Source of the DNA: Chrysiogenes arsenatis DSM 11915
Lineage (GTDB): Bacteria; Chrysiogenota; Chrysiogenetes; Chrysiogenales; Chrysiogenaceae
Reading direction: 5' to 3'
Assembly (NCBI RefSeq): GCF_000469585.1
Contig: NZ_AWNK01000010.1
Coordinates: 98,530-155,483 of the forward strand
Length of the DNA: 56,954 nucleotides
In this document: positions 45,994 through 54,552 of the stretch, piece after piece
Numbering within the stretch: position 1 is the first letter of the stretch
How the letters are laid out: each line of letters begins with the position of its first letter
The notes under the pieces: model-generated
What the model saw: the letters and a program-made list of their open reading frames with translations, nothing else
Databases searched by the model: none
What the model was told of the DNA's origin: nothing
Made by a program: the position numbers and the translations under genes

Positions 45994-46619
45994 CAGTGAA
46001 GGTAGGTAACGATATCGTCGAGTAAAAGGCGGTGGCGTGCGGGCTGCCCCTTGGAGCGATAGCCAAACGGGAGTAGCATTGCGATGGTGTAATCATCATC
46101 TGTGTTGATTTCGAGCGCGTTTTCTACCAGTTGCGGATGAAACCCGCCGATAGCGCACGAATCGATACCAATCGCAGCCGCAGCGTTCATCATATTGGCG
46201 GCTGCAATATGGCACTGTGCAATGCTCCATTCTTTGGCATTGGTAGCTGCTATGTAATTGCGGTACATGTTTTTAACGGCAGTATACGCCTCCTGAGGCA
46301 GCCCCCAGCGAGCAAACATATCAGAGACATACGCGCCATCAGCATCAAGAAACTTTCCCGTTTTAGCCAGAATAGCAACGAGCTCGGCGCATTCGCCAAT
46401 CTGGCGTTGGCCATAGCAGGCTGCCATCAGCTCTTGACGCTTAGAAGGGCTTTTGACGACGATAAACTGCCATGGCTCAAGACCAAAAGAGGAAGGGGCC
46501 AGTCGGCCCGCTTCCAAAATGTAGCGAAGATCATCGGGAAGGATTTCGTGATCTGCTTCGAAAGATTTACAGGAATGGCGCACGGCTAGCGCCTGTGTAA
46601 ACGCCTCCCGAGGGGTCAT
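45993..46619 (-). CDS. Nitroreductase-family FMN oxidoreductase
   Basis: A 208-residue FMN protein with the start [10 protein letters not shown], the middle [21 protein letters not shown] and a C-terminal [10 protein letters not shown]. It resembles the NfsB/YdgI group that reduces nitro compounds or quinones with NAD(P)H. The natural substrate is unknown. Its ATG overlaps the stop of the cyclophilin gene and its stop overlaps pgeF. Confidence 0.93.
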   Translation of the reverse strand: MTPREAFTQALAVRHSCKSFEADHEILPDDLRYILEAGRLAPSSFGLEPWQFIVVKSPSKRQELMAACYGQRQIGECAELVAILAKTGKFLDADGAYVSDMFARWGLPQEAYTAVKNMYRNYIAATNAKEWSIAQCHIAAANMMNAAAAIGIDSCAIGGFHPQLVENALEINTDDDYTIAMLLPFGYRSKGQPARHRLLLDDIVTYLH

Positions 46620-47134
46620 TGTTTTTTCCCGTCGACATTTGCTTCTGGAGCTTGAACGCGACGAATGCTCAAGATTTGCACGGCTTCACGTGGTACATCT
46701 TGGTGACCGCCTTTATTGCCGGTTTTGACGTTGGCAATGGCGTCTACCACTTCCATACCGCTGCTGACTTTGCCGAATACGGCGTAACCGAAATCGCGCG
46801 AACCGTGATCAAGGAAGGAGTTGTCGCTGAGGTTGATGAAAAATTGTGATGTTGCACTGTTGACGTTCATGGTACGAGCCATTGCGAGCGTACCACGCTC
46901 ATTTTTCAGACCGTTGTCGGCTTCGTTTTTGATTGGCTCACGGGTTGCGCGTGGTGTCATGCTCGCATCCATTCCGCCACCCTGAATCATAAACCCGTTA
47001 ATCACGCGGTGAAAAATAAGCCCATCGTAATGTCCATCGTCAGCGTACTGCAGAAAATTGGCCACCGTGACCGGCGCTTGGTCTTCAAATAACTCAACCG
47101 TAATGTCACCGTGATTCGTAGCGATAATAACCAT
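46616..47134 (-). CDS. Cyclophilin-type peptidyl-prolyl cis-trans isomerase
   Basis: A 172-residue cyclophilin. It has the [20 protein letters not shown] start, [17 protein letters not shown] with the catalytic Arg and Phe, and [15 protein letters not shown] with the conserved QFFI. It is likely cytosolic: the chosen ATG at 47134 follows AAGGAG and leaves no signal peptide, whereas a longer reading from 47173 would add a hydrophobic start. It heads the minus-strand run from 47.1 to 40.8 kb. Confidence 0.94.
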   Translation of the reverse strand: MVIIATNHGDITVELFEDQAPVTVANFLQYADDGHYDGLIFHRVINGFMIQGGGMDASMTPRATREPIKNEADNGLKNERGTLAMARTMNVNSATSQFFINLSDNSFLDHGSRDFGYAVFGKVSSGMEVVDAIANVKTGNKGGHQDVPREAVQILSIRRVQAPEANVDGKKQ

Positions 47135-47368
47135 GAATAAAAAACTCCTTAGAAAAATTGCAAAATGTTTCATTGTTGATACCCTATTTCTTTGGCAGTA
47201 AATGTGAAAAAGAATACCATCCGTTGCGCTGCGCGTATAGGGGGAAATGTACTTGTTTTTGAGGGTCGTTGATAGAATATTTCGCAGTTAGCCATGTTAC
47301 TCGACTTCGTGTTATGTTTTGGTAATTCGATACAGATACCATGGTGAAAACAGAGAAGGAGTCGCACA

Positions 47369-49573
47369 ATGACTGATGACGTAGCGCCACTGAAAGAAAC
47401 ATTGAGCCATCTCCTCGCCCAGCATGCGTCGCCTCTTTCGTTAAAACAAATTCGTACCCTACTGGGGTGTAATAAATCGCAATTTTGGAGTGTCGAGCGG
47501 GTGCTCATCGCAATGGTGCAGCAGGGCGAAGTGGTGCGTGCTTCGCACGATACGTATGCATTGCAGCAAACGACCCCGCTGGGAATTGTCAGTGTCAGTG
47601 GCGGCGGCGCGGTTTTTGTCCGTAGCGAAGCGGGCGAGGAGTATCGTGCCGAACCCGCCGACGAACTGGGTCTGATGTCGGGCGATACCGTGCGCTACTG
47701 GATTCTTCCAAGCGGCAAGGCGCACATCAAAGCGGTCGTTGAAAGGGCGTTTCATACGATAGCCGGAACCGTCGTTGCCGAGCGCAACCGCTTTTGGCTC
47801 CGTGCGGCGCGCAAAGGGGTTCCCAATATCCATCTGGCGGTCGAAGAACTGGCCGGAGCCGTGGAAGGTGATGGGGTTGTTGCCAAAATTACCCGCTATC
47901 CCGAATTCCGTAAAATGGCTGAAGGCTCCGTGCTGGAAATTCTTGGAAAAGCCAATGATGCCACCGTCGAGCGGATGTTGGTGCTCGAAGCGTACGGCTT
48001 ACGGCGCAGTTTTCCCGATGATGTCATGGCGGAGGCGCATGCCATCTCGACGGAAGTTCACCAGACACTTGGCCGCGAAGATTTTCGCCATCTGCTCACG
48101 TGCACCATTGATGGTGAAACGGCGCGCGACTTTGACGATGCTATTTCGCTCGAAACGATTCAAGGCGGTTTCCGTCTTGGTGTCCATATTGCCGATGTTG
48201 CCCACTATGTTCCGGCCGATTCGGCACTCGACCGCGAAGCGTTTGCCCGTGGCACGTCCGTTTATTTTCCGGCCTATTGCATTCCGATGCTGCCGGAGCA
48301 GCTTTCCAACGGGATATGCTCACTGAATCCCGGTGAAGATCGCTATGCGATGAGTTGTTTGATGGATATTTCCCCCGACGGCATCGTGCTGGATGCGCGG
48401 ATTACCCCTTCGATTATTCACAGTGATCGGCGCTTTACCTACACGGCGGTTCAGGAAATACTGGACGGTGCCGCGAGTGACCTTGATTTCGGCACGGTGT
48501 TGCCGCGCATGGCGACGTTAGCGAAGAATCTGCGTAAGCGCCGTTTCCAGCAGGGAAGTATTGATTTTGATAAACCGGAAATGGAAATTATCGTCAACGA
48601 CCATGGTGCGCCAATTGATATCCGTCCTGCGGTGCGTCTTTTTGCCCATAAAATGATCGAAGAATTTATGCTGGCCGCCAATGTGTGCGTGGCGCGTCAC
48701 CTCCATTTTCACGGCTATCCCGGCATTTACCGCGTACATGAAGAACCCGACAAAGCAAAACTGACGCAGTTTGCAGCACTGATTGGTCGTTTTGGCTATA
48801 AGTTGAAGGGGAAGGAATTCCACTCACACGAACTCAACCGCCTGATGGAGTCTAGCTCGAGTCGCCCCGAAGGCTTTATTATTTCGACACTACTGCTGCG
48901 CAGCATGAAGCGCGCGCTCTACAGCGCCGAGCCAGCGTTGCACTACGGCCTCGCGTTTTCCCACTACTGCCATTTTACCAGTCCGATCCGTCGTTATCCC
49001 GACTTAATGGTGCACCGCATTTTGTGGGCGACCTTCCAAACCTCAAAGCAAGAACAACGGCTGGCCAAAATCGCCGAACAAACCGAGGCTATCGCGCGTC
49101 AATCCAGCGCTCTGGAACGACAGGCGCAGGAAGCAAGCTATCGCATGGACGCCATCAAAAGCGTGCAGTTTCTCCGCCCGTTTGTTGGCGAAGAGTTTGA
49201 TGGCATTATTTCCGGCATCACCGGCTTTGGCTTTTTTGTACAACTGAAAAAATATTTTATCGAAGGGTTGGTGCATATTTCGCGCCTCGATGACGATCAT
49301 TACACCTTTGACGAAGAGCGTCACGAGCTGGTGGGCGACCGTCGCAAAAAACGGTATTGCCTTGGGCAGGGTGTGCGGGTGCAATTGGTGCGCGCCAATG
49401 TCGAAGAAGTGCAGCTCGATTTTGATCTGATTTCGGCGCAGCGAGTGCAAACAACAGAACCCGAATTTCCATCGCGAAAACCGAAACGGGTAAAGAAACT
49501 GCCGATACCAAAAACAAAATCCAAAAAAGGGGCGCAAGGGAAAGGGAAGCCAAAGCCGAAACCGAAGTCGTAG
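47369..49573 (+). CDS. rnr: Ribonuclease R
   Basis: RNase R is a 3'-5' exoribonuclease that degrades structured RNA. The 734-residue protein has an N-terminal winged-helix part, cold-shock domains, the RNB catalytic centre RDFDDAISLE (Asp254, Asp256, Asp257), the SPIRRYPDLMVHR motif, then an S1 domain (FVGEEFDGIISGITGFGFFV). A lysine/proline-rich tail (KPKRVKKLPIPKTKSKKGA and more) ends it, as in other RNase R proteins. GAGAAGGAG precedes the ATG. It is divergent from the cyclophilin gene. Confidence 0.96.
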   Translation: MTDDVAPLKETLSHLLAQHASPLSLKQIRTLLGCNKSQFWSVERVLIAMVQQGEVVRASHDTYALQQTTPLGIVSVSGGGAVFVRSEAGEEYRAEPADELGLMSGDTVRYWILPSGKAHIKAVVERAFHTIAGTVVAERNRFWLRAARKGVPNIHLAVEELAGAVEGDGVVAKITRYPEFRKMAEGSVLEILGKANDATVERMLVLEAYGLRRSFPDDVMAEAHAISTEVHQTLGREDFRHLLTCTIDGETARDFDDAISLETIQGGFRLGVHIADVAHYVPADSALDREAFARGTSVYFPAYCIPMLPEQLSNGICSLNPGEDRYAMSCLMDISPDGIVLDARITPSIIHSDRRFTYTAVQEILDGAASDLDFGTVLPRMATLAKNLRKRRFQQGSIDFDKPEMEIIVNDHGAPIDIRPAVRLFAHKMIEEFMLAANVCVARHLHFHGYPGIYRVHEEPDKAKLTQFAALIGRFGYKLKGKEFHSHELNRLMESSSSRPEGFIISTLLLRSMKRALYSAEPALHYGLAFSHYCHFTSPIRRYPDLMVHRILWATFQTSKQEQRLAKIAEQTEAIARQSSALERQAQEASYRMDAIKSVQFLRPFVGEEFDGIISGITGFGFFVQLKKYFIEGLVHISRLDDDHYTFDEERHELVGDRRKKRYCLGQGVRVQLVRANVEEVQLDFDLISAQRVQTTEPEFPSRKPKRVKKLPIPKTKSKKGAQGKGKPKPKPKS

Positions 49574-50038
49574 CTGGAAGTGTAGGAGCTATTGATGTGG
49601 CATATTCATCCATTGTCCGCTCTTATGACCGCTTGTATTGTCGTGCATAGTGCAGTTTAGCAATGACTTAACGTGAGCTTGAGCCGAACCATGTCCGGAT
49701 AAATGTCCGCTTACATGATGATCCGCATTCCCATACGTAATCCGCTGAGGAGAGATTCATGAGCACACTTGTCGATACCAGATGGGCGATGCAGCCCAAT
49801 GTCCGTTATATGGCGATCAATCAGGCAAAAACCTGGGATTACCTTTTCCGTCTGGTGGAGGATGGAGAGTTTCGATTGCCGGTTCGGCGTATGTGCCACC
49901 TGCGCCAGAGCGGCTTGATGAAAAATGGCAGGAGCTTGAGCAGCTTGTGGAAAAGAGGATAATCAAAAACTTTACGATGAATTTAGCTGGTGACGCGTAG
50001 TTTGGATCGGTGGATGCGCCGACGCTTTGTTGGGCGAG
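49574..50038. other. Sparse region between rnr and cydC
   Basis: This 465-base gap ends rnr without a clear hairpin terminator. It contains a good ribosome site (GAGGAGAG) before an ATG at 49759 and a frame-shifted Fic-like fragment, described separately. No RNA gene, promoter consensus or repeat array was seen. Confidence 0.45.
49759..50000 (+). pseudogene. Frameshifted fragment resembling a Fic-family protein N-terminus
   Basis: An ATG with GAGGAGAG seven to ten bases upstream opens a 67-codon frame (RYMAINQAKTWDYLFRLVED). A change of frame near 49880 would join it to AYVPPAPERLDEKWQELEQL, which resembles the YVPPPPE segment before the Fic domain of Fic/DOC proteins. The catalytic HxFxxGNGR motif is absent from the window here. 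It is most likely a decayed gene; the assignment rests on one short motif. Confidence 0.35.
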
Positions 50039-51688
50039 TTACGCCATTTTTACCACCGCATCAGCGCGGAGTAGATCGTCTTGATCGTGGGTAATCAGCA
50101 GGACGGTTTGGCCGTCGATATTGTCCCATACGGTTTGCATAAATTCGGCACGGGTGAGTGGATCAAGCCCTTCGGTTGGTTCATCTAAGATAATAATCGG
50201 TGGGCGTTTCAGGAGTGTGCGCGCCAGCACCAGTCGCCGCCCTTGTCCACCGGAAAGGGTCGCACCGCTTTCGCCGACCCACGTTTCGAGCCCGTGTGGC
50301 AAGGTGCGAACAAATGCTGCGAGTTTCGCGCGCTCCAGCGCTTGCCACAGTTCGTCGTCGTTGGCGTCCGGTTTGCCGAGCAGGAGATTGTCGCGGATGG
50401 TAGCACCGAAAAGGTCACTTTTTTGCGAAACAACACCGATGAGGGTGCGCAGTGTCGCTTCGTCAAAGTGGCGTACATCAATCCCGTCGATGGCGATTTC
50501 TCCTTGCTGCGGGTCGTACAAGCGGGCAAGTAGATGGGTGAGCGTTGATTTTCCAATGCCGGAACGTCCGGCAATAGCGACGGTTTTCCCTTGATCTATG
50601 CGGAGTGAAAAATCCTGCACGATCGGTTTTGATGGGTCATAACCAAATGTTACATTTTGGAAAACAACATCATATCGATTGGGTAGGGCAATTGATTGTT
50701 CGGGAAACGTAACGGCGGGTGTCGCGCAAACTATTTCATTCAGCCGAGTTGCGGCATTAACGGTTTTTCCGAGTGATTGCCATGCGAGTGGTAGCCCCAT
50801 AACGGCTTCGAAGGCGGCGAGTGACCCGAAGGCTATCAGCGCGATGTGCGCACCGTCAAAGACTCCGGCTTGGCTGAGGGGAATGGCTATTATGAGCAGG
50901 ATGACGACGGCGAATCCAGCGAGACAGGTGTTGGTGGCACTGCCAAAGGCACTGGCGTAGGCAAATTTTCGCTGCCCTTGCAGGAGTTGCGCGGCATATG
51001 CTGCAATTCGCTTTTGGTGTTTTCTGTAAGCACCATACGCGAGCAGATCAGCCATCCCTTGAATATCTTCGACTAAAGCGGTACGCAGTTGATTTGATGC
51101 TACTAAGGTCTCCGTTCCGGCACGGCTGCCGAAGCGTGACGCGATAAACGGTACAAGCACGCCTGCGGCAACGTAGAAAAGCCAAAACGCGACGGCGAGC
51201 GGTGGCGCCAGCCACCACAGAAAGAGGCCGACGAAACTACCAACGCCTAGCGCCACTATACTTGGCGAAAGGAGGCGGATGAAAAGGTTGTCGAGCGTGT
51301 CGATATCGCCAACGATCCGCCCGAGTAGGTCACCACTGCGGCTGCGAGCGAGCCTGGCGGGAGTAAGTGGTTCGATGCGGTCATAAAACCAGACACGCAG
51401 TGATGCGAGCAGCCGGAATGTCGCTTCGTGCGCCAGCACCCGTTCGGCGTAGCGTCCACCGGTGCGAACGATGGCAAAGCCGCGCACTCCGGCGCTGGGG
51501 GTGAAAAAGTTGAAGGTGTGCGCGGTCGCGGCACTCATTCCGGCAAAAGCTGCCGCGCTCAGAAACCAGCCGGAAAGTGCCAGCAGGCCAATGCTGGCCA
51601 TGGTCGCCGCAAGGCTGAAAAAGAGTCCCCAGAATATCCACAGGCGACTGGGCCAGAAAAGTCGCAGGAACGGAACAAGCTCATTCAT
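50039..51688 (-). CDS. cydC: CydC-type ABC exporter subunit (thiol reductant export)
   Basis: CydDC exports cysteine and glutathione to the periplasm and is needed to assemble cytochrome bd oxidase. The 549-residue protein has six membrane helices in the first 300 residues with the CydC-type start SIGLLALSGWFLSAAAFAGM and GRYAERVLAHEATFRLL. The ATPase has Walker A GRSGIGKSTLTH, the signature LSGGQGRRLVLART and Walker B IIILDEPTEGLD. Start at 51688 gives the family N-terminus. No cydD, cydA or cydB lies beside it. It overlaps the cation transporter gene by eight bases. Confidence 0.9.
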   Translation of the reverse strand: MNELVPFLRLFWPSRLWIFWGLFFSLAATMASIGLLALSGWFLSAAAFAGMSAATAHTFNFFTPSAGVRGFAIVRTGGRYAERVLAHEATFRLLASLRVWFYDRIEPLTPARLARSRSGDLLGRIVGDIDTLDNLFIRLLSPSIVALGVGSFVGLFLWWLAPPLAVAFWLFYVAAGVLVPFIASRFGSRAGTETLVASNQLRTALVEDIQGMADLLAYGAYRKHQKRIAAYAAQLLQGQRKFAYASAFGSATNTCLAGFAVVILLIIAIPLSQAGVFDGAHIALIAFGSLAAFEAVMGLPLAWQSLGKTVNAATRLNEIVCATPAVTFPEQSIALPNRYDVVFQNVTFGYDPSKPIVQDFSLRIDQGKTVAIAGRSGIGKSTLTHLLARLYDPQQGEIAIDGIDVRHFDEATLRTLIGVVSQKSDLFGATIRDNLLLGKPDANDDELWQALERAKLAAFVRTLPHGLETWVGESGATLSGGQGRRLVLARTLLKRPPIIILDEPTEGLDPLTRAEFMQTVWDNIDGQTVLLITHDQDDLLRADAVVKMA

Positions 51689-52646
51689 GCCGCGCTCTTC
51701 GTTCTTGTTTATGCCCGAGCAGGTTGCACACGTGTTCGTTGGCATCGCAGTAGTTATTGGAACACGGGTCGATGTGGATAACCACGTCGGCATTTGGGAC
51801 ACCATTTTTGATGCGCGCTTCTACTTTGTCGGCAATGCGGTGTGCCTGTTCAATGGTAAAAAAGCGGCAGACGGTAATATGCAAATCCATGACGTTGATC
51901 GATCCGCTTTTGCGGGTGCGTAAATCATGAAAATCGATCAGAGCCTTTTCGTCGTTAATAATGGCTTCGATTTCCTGTTGTAGCTCATCGGGCAGAGCCG
52001 TTTCCGTCAATTCCTGAAAAACCCGCCACAGCATCATAACCGCTTCTTTCATAATGTAGACGGCTACAACCAGCGAAATCACGGGGTCGATCCACGGAAT
52101 GGGCAGGAAATACATGATCACGAGCGCCACAAAAACGCCGCCGTTCGACCAGACATCGGTGGAGTAGTGCAGCGCATCGGTTTTCAGGGCAATGGAGTCG
52201 GTTTTGAGCGCCACACGGTTTAAATAGCGGCTGAGGAAAAAGGATATGATAGTGCTGAGTGCCATAACCGCTATGCCGAACTCCAGATGTTCCATAACAA
52301 ACTCGCCACTGATAAGTCGGGCAATTGCTTCTTTGCCGATAATGATGCCGATGGCAAAAATAATCGCTGACTGAATCAACGCGGCCATTGTTTCGAATTT
52401 TCCATGTCCGTAAGGGTGTCTGGCGTCGGCGGGCTCTGCCGCAAAACGGATTCCAATGTAGTTGATGGCACTCATCAGAATATCCATCACGGAATCTATC
52501 GCCATGGCTATTACGGCAATGGAGTTGACGGAAAACCCCGTCACCATTTTTAAGAGTGCCAGCAGCGTCGCCACGGTTATGCTGAGGCGCGAGGCGCGGA
52601 GTTTGGTGGAACTATCAGTGCTGGATGTGTCGATGCGCGGGGCCAT
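51681..52646 (-). CDS. Cation diffusion facilitator transporter
   Basis: A 321-residue CDF antiporter that moves Zn2+, Fe2+, Mn2+ or similar ions out of the cytosol. It has MAIDSVMDILMSAINYIGIR with the Asp of the first metal site, HPYGHGKFETMAAL, and the site-A partner in ALKTDALHYSTDVWSNGGVF (HxxxD). The cytosolic C-terminal domain (LHITVCRFFTIEQAHRIADK) follows. The ATG at 52646 has AGGAGC upstream. Metal choice is not decided. It shares an operon with cydC. Confidence 0.94.
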   Translation of the reverse strand: MAPRIDTSSTDSSTKLRASRLSITVATLLALLKMVTGFSVNSIAVIAMAIDSVMDILMSAINYIGIRFAAEPADARHPYGHGKFETMAALIQSAIIFAIGIIIGKEAIARLISGEFVMEHLEFGIAVMALSTIISFFLSRYLNRVALKTDSIALKTDALHYSTDVWSNGGVFVALVIMYFLPIPWIDPVISLVVAVYIMKEAVMMLWRVFQELTETALPDELQQEIEAIINDEKALIDFHDLRTRKSGSINVMDLHITVCRFFTIEQAHRIADKVEARIKNGVPNADVVIHIDPCSNNYCDANEHVCNLLGHKQERRARHE

Positions 52647-52780
52647 GAGTGCTCCTGAGTCTTGCGCGCAGGTCGGAAAAAGAAGCGCGCTTTTCTTGTG
52701 ATTTTTGGTACAGTATAGTGATTGGAAGCATACCATACCACCCATATAGGAACATCGATTTTCTCTACAGGAGGTGCCCC

Positions 52781-53917
52781 ATGATTGTTGGAATATTGCG
52801 TGAAATAAAAACGGCAGAAAGTCGTGTCAGCATGACTCCCGCTGGAGTCGAAGCGATGGTTGCACATGGTCATGAGGTGTTGGTCGAGCAACATGCAGGA
52901 CGTGCCAGCGGTTTTGACGATCAGGCCTATTGTGACGCGGGTGCGCGGGTACTCACATCATCTGCCGAAATATACCGTCATGCTGAACTGGTGATGCATG
53001 TCAAAGAGCCGCAACCATCTGAATACGAACTGATCCGTAAGGGTCAAGTGGTGTTTACCTATTTTCACTTTGCTGCTTCAGAAGCACTGACCCGCGCCAT
53101 GATTGCCAACCGTTCGGTTGCCATTGCCTATGAAACCATTACCGACGTCCACGGTACACTGCCGCTCCTGACGCCAATGAGCGAAATTGCCGGTCGCATG
53201 GCGACGCAGCAGGCAGCGCATTATCTGGAACGCTCATCAGGTGGGCGCGGAATTTTGCTGGGCGGCGTCCCCGGCGTGGCACCAGCCACCGTGGTCATTC
53301 TCGGTGCTGGCGTGGTAGGAACCAATGCCGCGCAGATGGCGTGCGGTTTGGGGGCGCGGGTGGTGTTGCTGGATACGTCGCTGGCGCGATTGCGTCATCT
53401 GGCGGAAGTAATGCCGAAAAACTGTACCCTTTTGCTGGCCACAGCGGAAAATATCCGTCAACTCCTTCCTGAAGCCGACGCCGTTATCGGCGCGGTGCTC
53501 ATCGAAGGGGGCAAGGCACCGATGCTTATTCGTCGCAGCCAATTGGCGCTGATGAAGCGGGGCGCACTCTTAATTGATGTGGCAATTGATCAGGGGGGAT
53601 GTTTTGAAACCTCACGCATGACCACTCATCAGGAGCCAGTCTACGATGTTGACGGAATACTGCACTACTGCGTGGCGAATATGCCGGGAGCGGTGCCGCT
53701 GACATCAACGATCGCGCTGACCAATGCCACCCTCCCGTATGCATTGGCCTTGGCCGATCATGGATGGGCGCACCGAGCGAAAAGCGATGCTGGCATGCGC
53801 AACGGAGTCAATATTGCGTGGGGAGCGGTGACACACCAAGCCGTGGCCGAAGCGTTTGGCCTGCCATTTACACCGGTGGAAGCGGTCGTCAATACGCTGC
53901 TCCCTTCGGGCGGGTAG
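52781..53917 (+). CDS. ald: Alanine dehydrogenase
   Basis: Ald interconverts alanine and pyruvate with NAD and ammonia. The 378-residue protein starts MIVGILREIKTAESRVSMTP, then MHVKEPQPSEYELIRKGQVV with the substrate lysine region, and VVILGAGVVGTNAAQMACGL, the NAD-binding loop, then IDVAIDQGGCFETS. AGGAGG stands eight bases before the ATG. The gene is divergent from the cation transporter. It is the last housekeeping gene before the integron. Confidence 0.96.
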   Translation: MIVGILREIKTAESRVSMTPAGVEAMVAHGHEVLVEQHAGRASGFDDQAYCDAGARVLTSSAEIYRHAELVMHVKEPQPSEYELIRKGQVVFTYFHFAASEALTRAMIANRSVAIAYETITDVHGTLPLLTPMSEIAGRMATQQAAHYLERSSGGRGILLGGVPGVAPATVVILGAGVVGTNAAQMACGLGARVVLLDTSLARLRHLAEVMPKNCTLLLATAENIRQLLPEADAVIGAVLIEGGKAPMLIRRSQLALMKRGALLIDVAIDQGGCFETSRMTTHQEPVYDVDGILHYCVANMPGAVPLTSTIALTNATLPYALALADHGWAHRAKSDAGMRNGVNIAWGAVTHQAVAEAFGLPFTPVEAVVNTLLPSGG

Positions 53918-54180
53918 GGTTGTGGGAAAGACAGTTAAGAGAGCTGCCCTTGGCATGACGATAAAAAATTGACAACGAGCTTATCGATAAGGTACTAACT
54001 GGCTTGTTGCGTTTCCATGGAGTTGAAGGTAAATGGATCATTGTAGTGGATATTGAATGCCACAGCATCGGCACAAGTCGGTTGGTGGCTTTATTATCCA
54101 ATGGTTTAATTTGTGAGGGGGAATGACAAGCCGGAGGGAAACTTCAGATCAAGCTGATAACGGCAAAAGACCACCAAAAC
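53918..54180 (+). other. Region between ald and the integrase remnant
   Basis: Part of the 635-base gap before the first cassette gene; the rest holds the integrase remnant, palindromes and attI described below. Here a TTGACA (53969-53974) is followed by the perfect palindrome CTTATCGATAAG (53980-53991), but the -10 element is poor. From 53965 to 54123 one frame is open without a start (ELIDKVLTGLLRFHGV and on), ending at a TGA, and it is in the same frame as the integrase remnant that follows. I do not recognise it. Confidence 0.4.
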
Positions 54181-54360
54181 TGCTGGATCAGATGCCACAC
54201 GTTCCGTCATTCTTTTGCTCCCCATTTATTGGAAAGCGGTTATGATATTCGCACGATACAGGAGCTACTTGGTCATAATGACGTCAAAACGACCATGATC
54301 TACACTCATGTATGAAACCGTGGGCCCGCAGGTGCACGCAGCCCGATGGATGGACTGTGA
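54181..54360 (+). pseudogene. Integron integrase (intI) C-terminal remnant
   Basis: The frame reads [20 protein letters not shown] and then [20 protein letters not shown], the HxxR box and catalytic C-terminal part of a tyrosine recombinase. A TGA at 54313-54315 follows, where intI has a leucine codon, and then NRGPAGARSPMDGL and a final TGA; this RGxxGxRSP tail is typical of IntI rather than XerC or XerD. The rest of the gene (about 260 residues) is missing upstream. The tyrosine nucleophile region is present (MIYTHV). It is inactive. It points toward the cassettes, not away from them as in most integrons. Confidence 0.85.
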
Positions 54361-54363
54361 ACG

Positions 54364-54391
54364 GCTTTTTATCAGGATCCTCATAAAAAGC
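54364..54391 (+). repeat. 28-base quasi-palindrome after the integrase remnant
   Basis: Arms GCTTTTTAT and ATAAAAAGC surround CAGGATCCTC, so the whole is symmetrical except for one mismatched pair. It begins four bases after the final stop of the integrase remnant. It lacks a following T-run on the plus strand. It may be a terminator-like structure or a protein-binding site. Confidence 0.6.
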
Positions 54392-54470
54392 TGCGCTACA
54401 CGGTAGGGAATATCGTAACTGTATAAAAATATGGGGATTTTAGTGTTTTATTAATAAAATCGAATGGTGT

Positions 54471-54533
54471 CTTATGCGGATAAGGACGCCTGAAACGTCA
54501 TCTTATACGGATCCGCCTAAAAACAAGTTATGT
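54471..54533 (+). other. attI-like insertion site with two direct repeats
   Basis: The core site GTTATGT (54527-54533) is the point where cassette 1 was joined. It exactly matches the reverse complement of the inverse core site ACATAAC at 55334. Upstream lie two similar repeats, CTTATGCGGATAAGGACGCC (54471) and CTTATACGGATCCGCC (54502), which could be integrase-binding direct repeats such as DR1 and DR2 of known attI sites. AAGGAG for cassette 1's gene follows at 54540. Confidence 0.7.
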
Positions 54534-54552
54534 TTTACCAAGGAGAATGTGA

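Noticed and set aside
49618-49758. Possible small RNA or attachment site between rnr and the Fic-like fragment
   Set aside because: No stable hairpin, direct repeat or tRNA-like end was found by eye.
53918-54552. An insertion sequence as the source of the recombinase remnant
   Set aside because: No terminal inverted repeats or target duplication were seen, and the RSP tail and neighbouring attC sites fit an integron integrase better.
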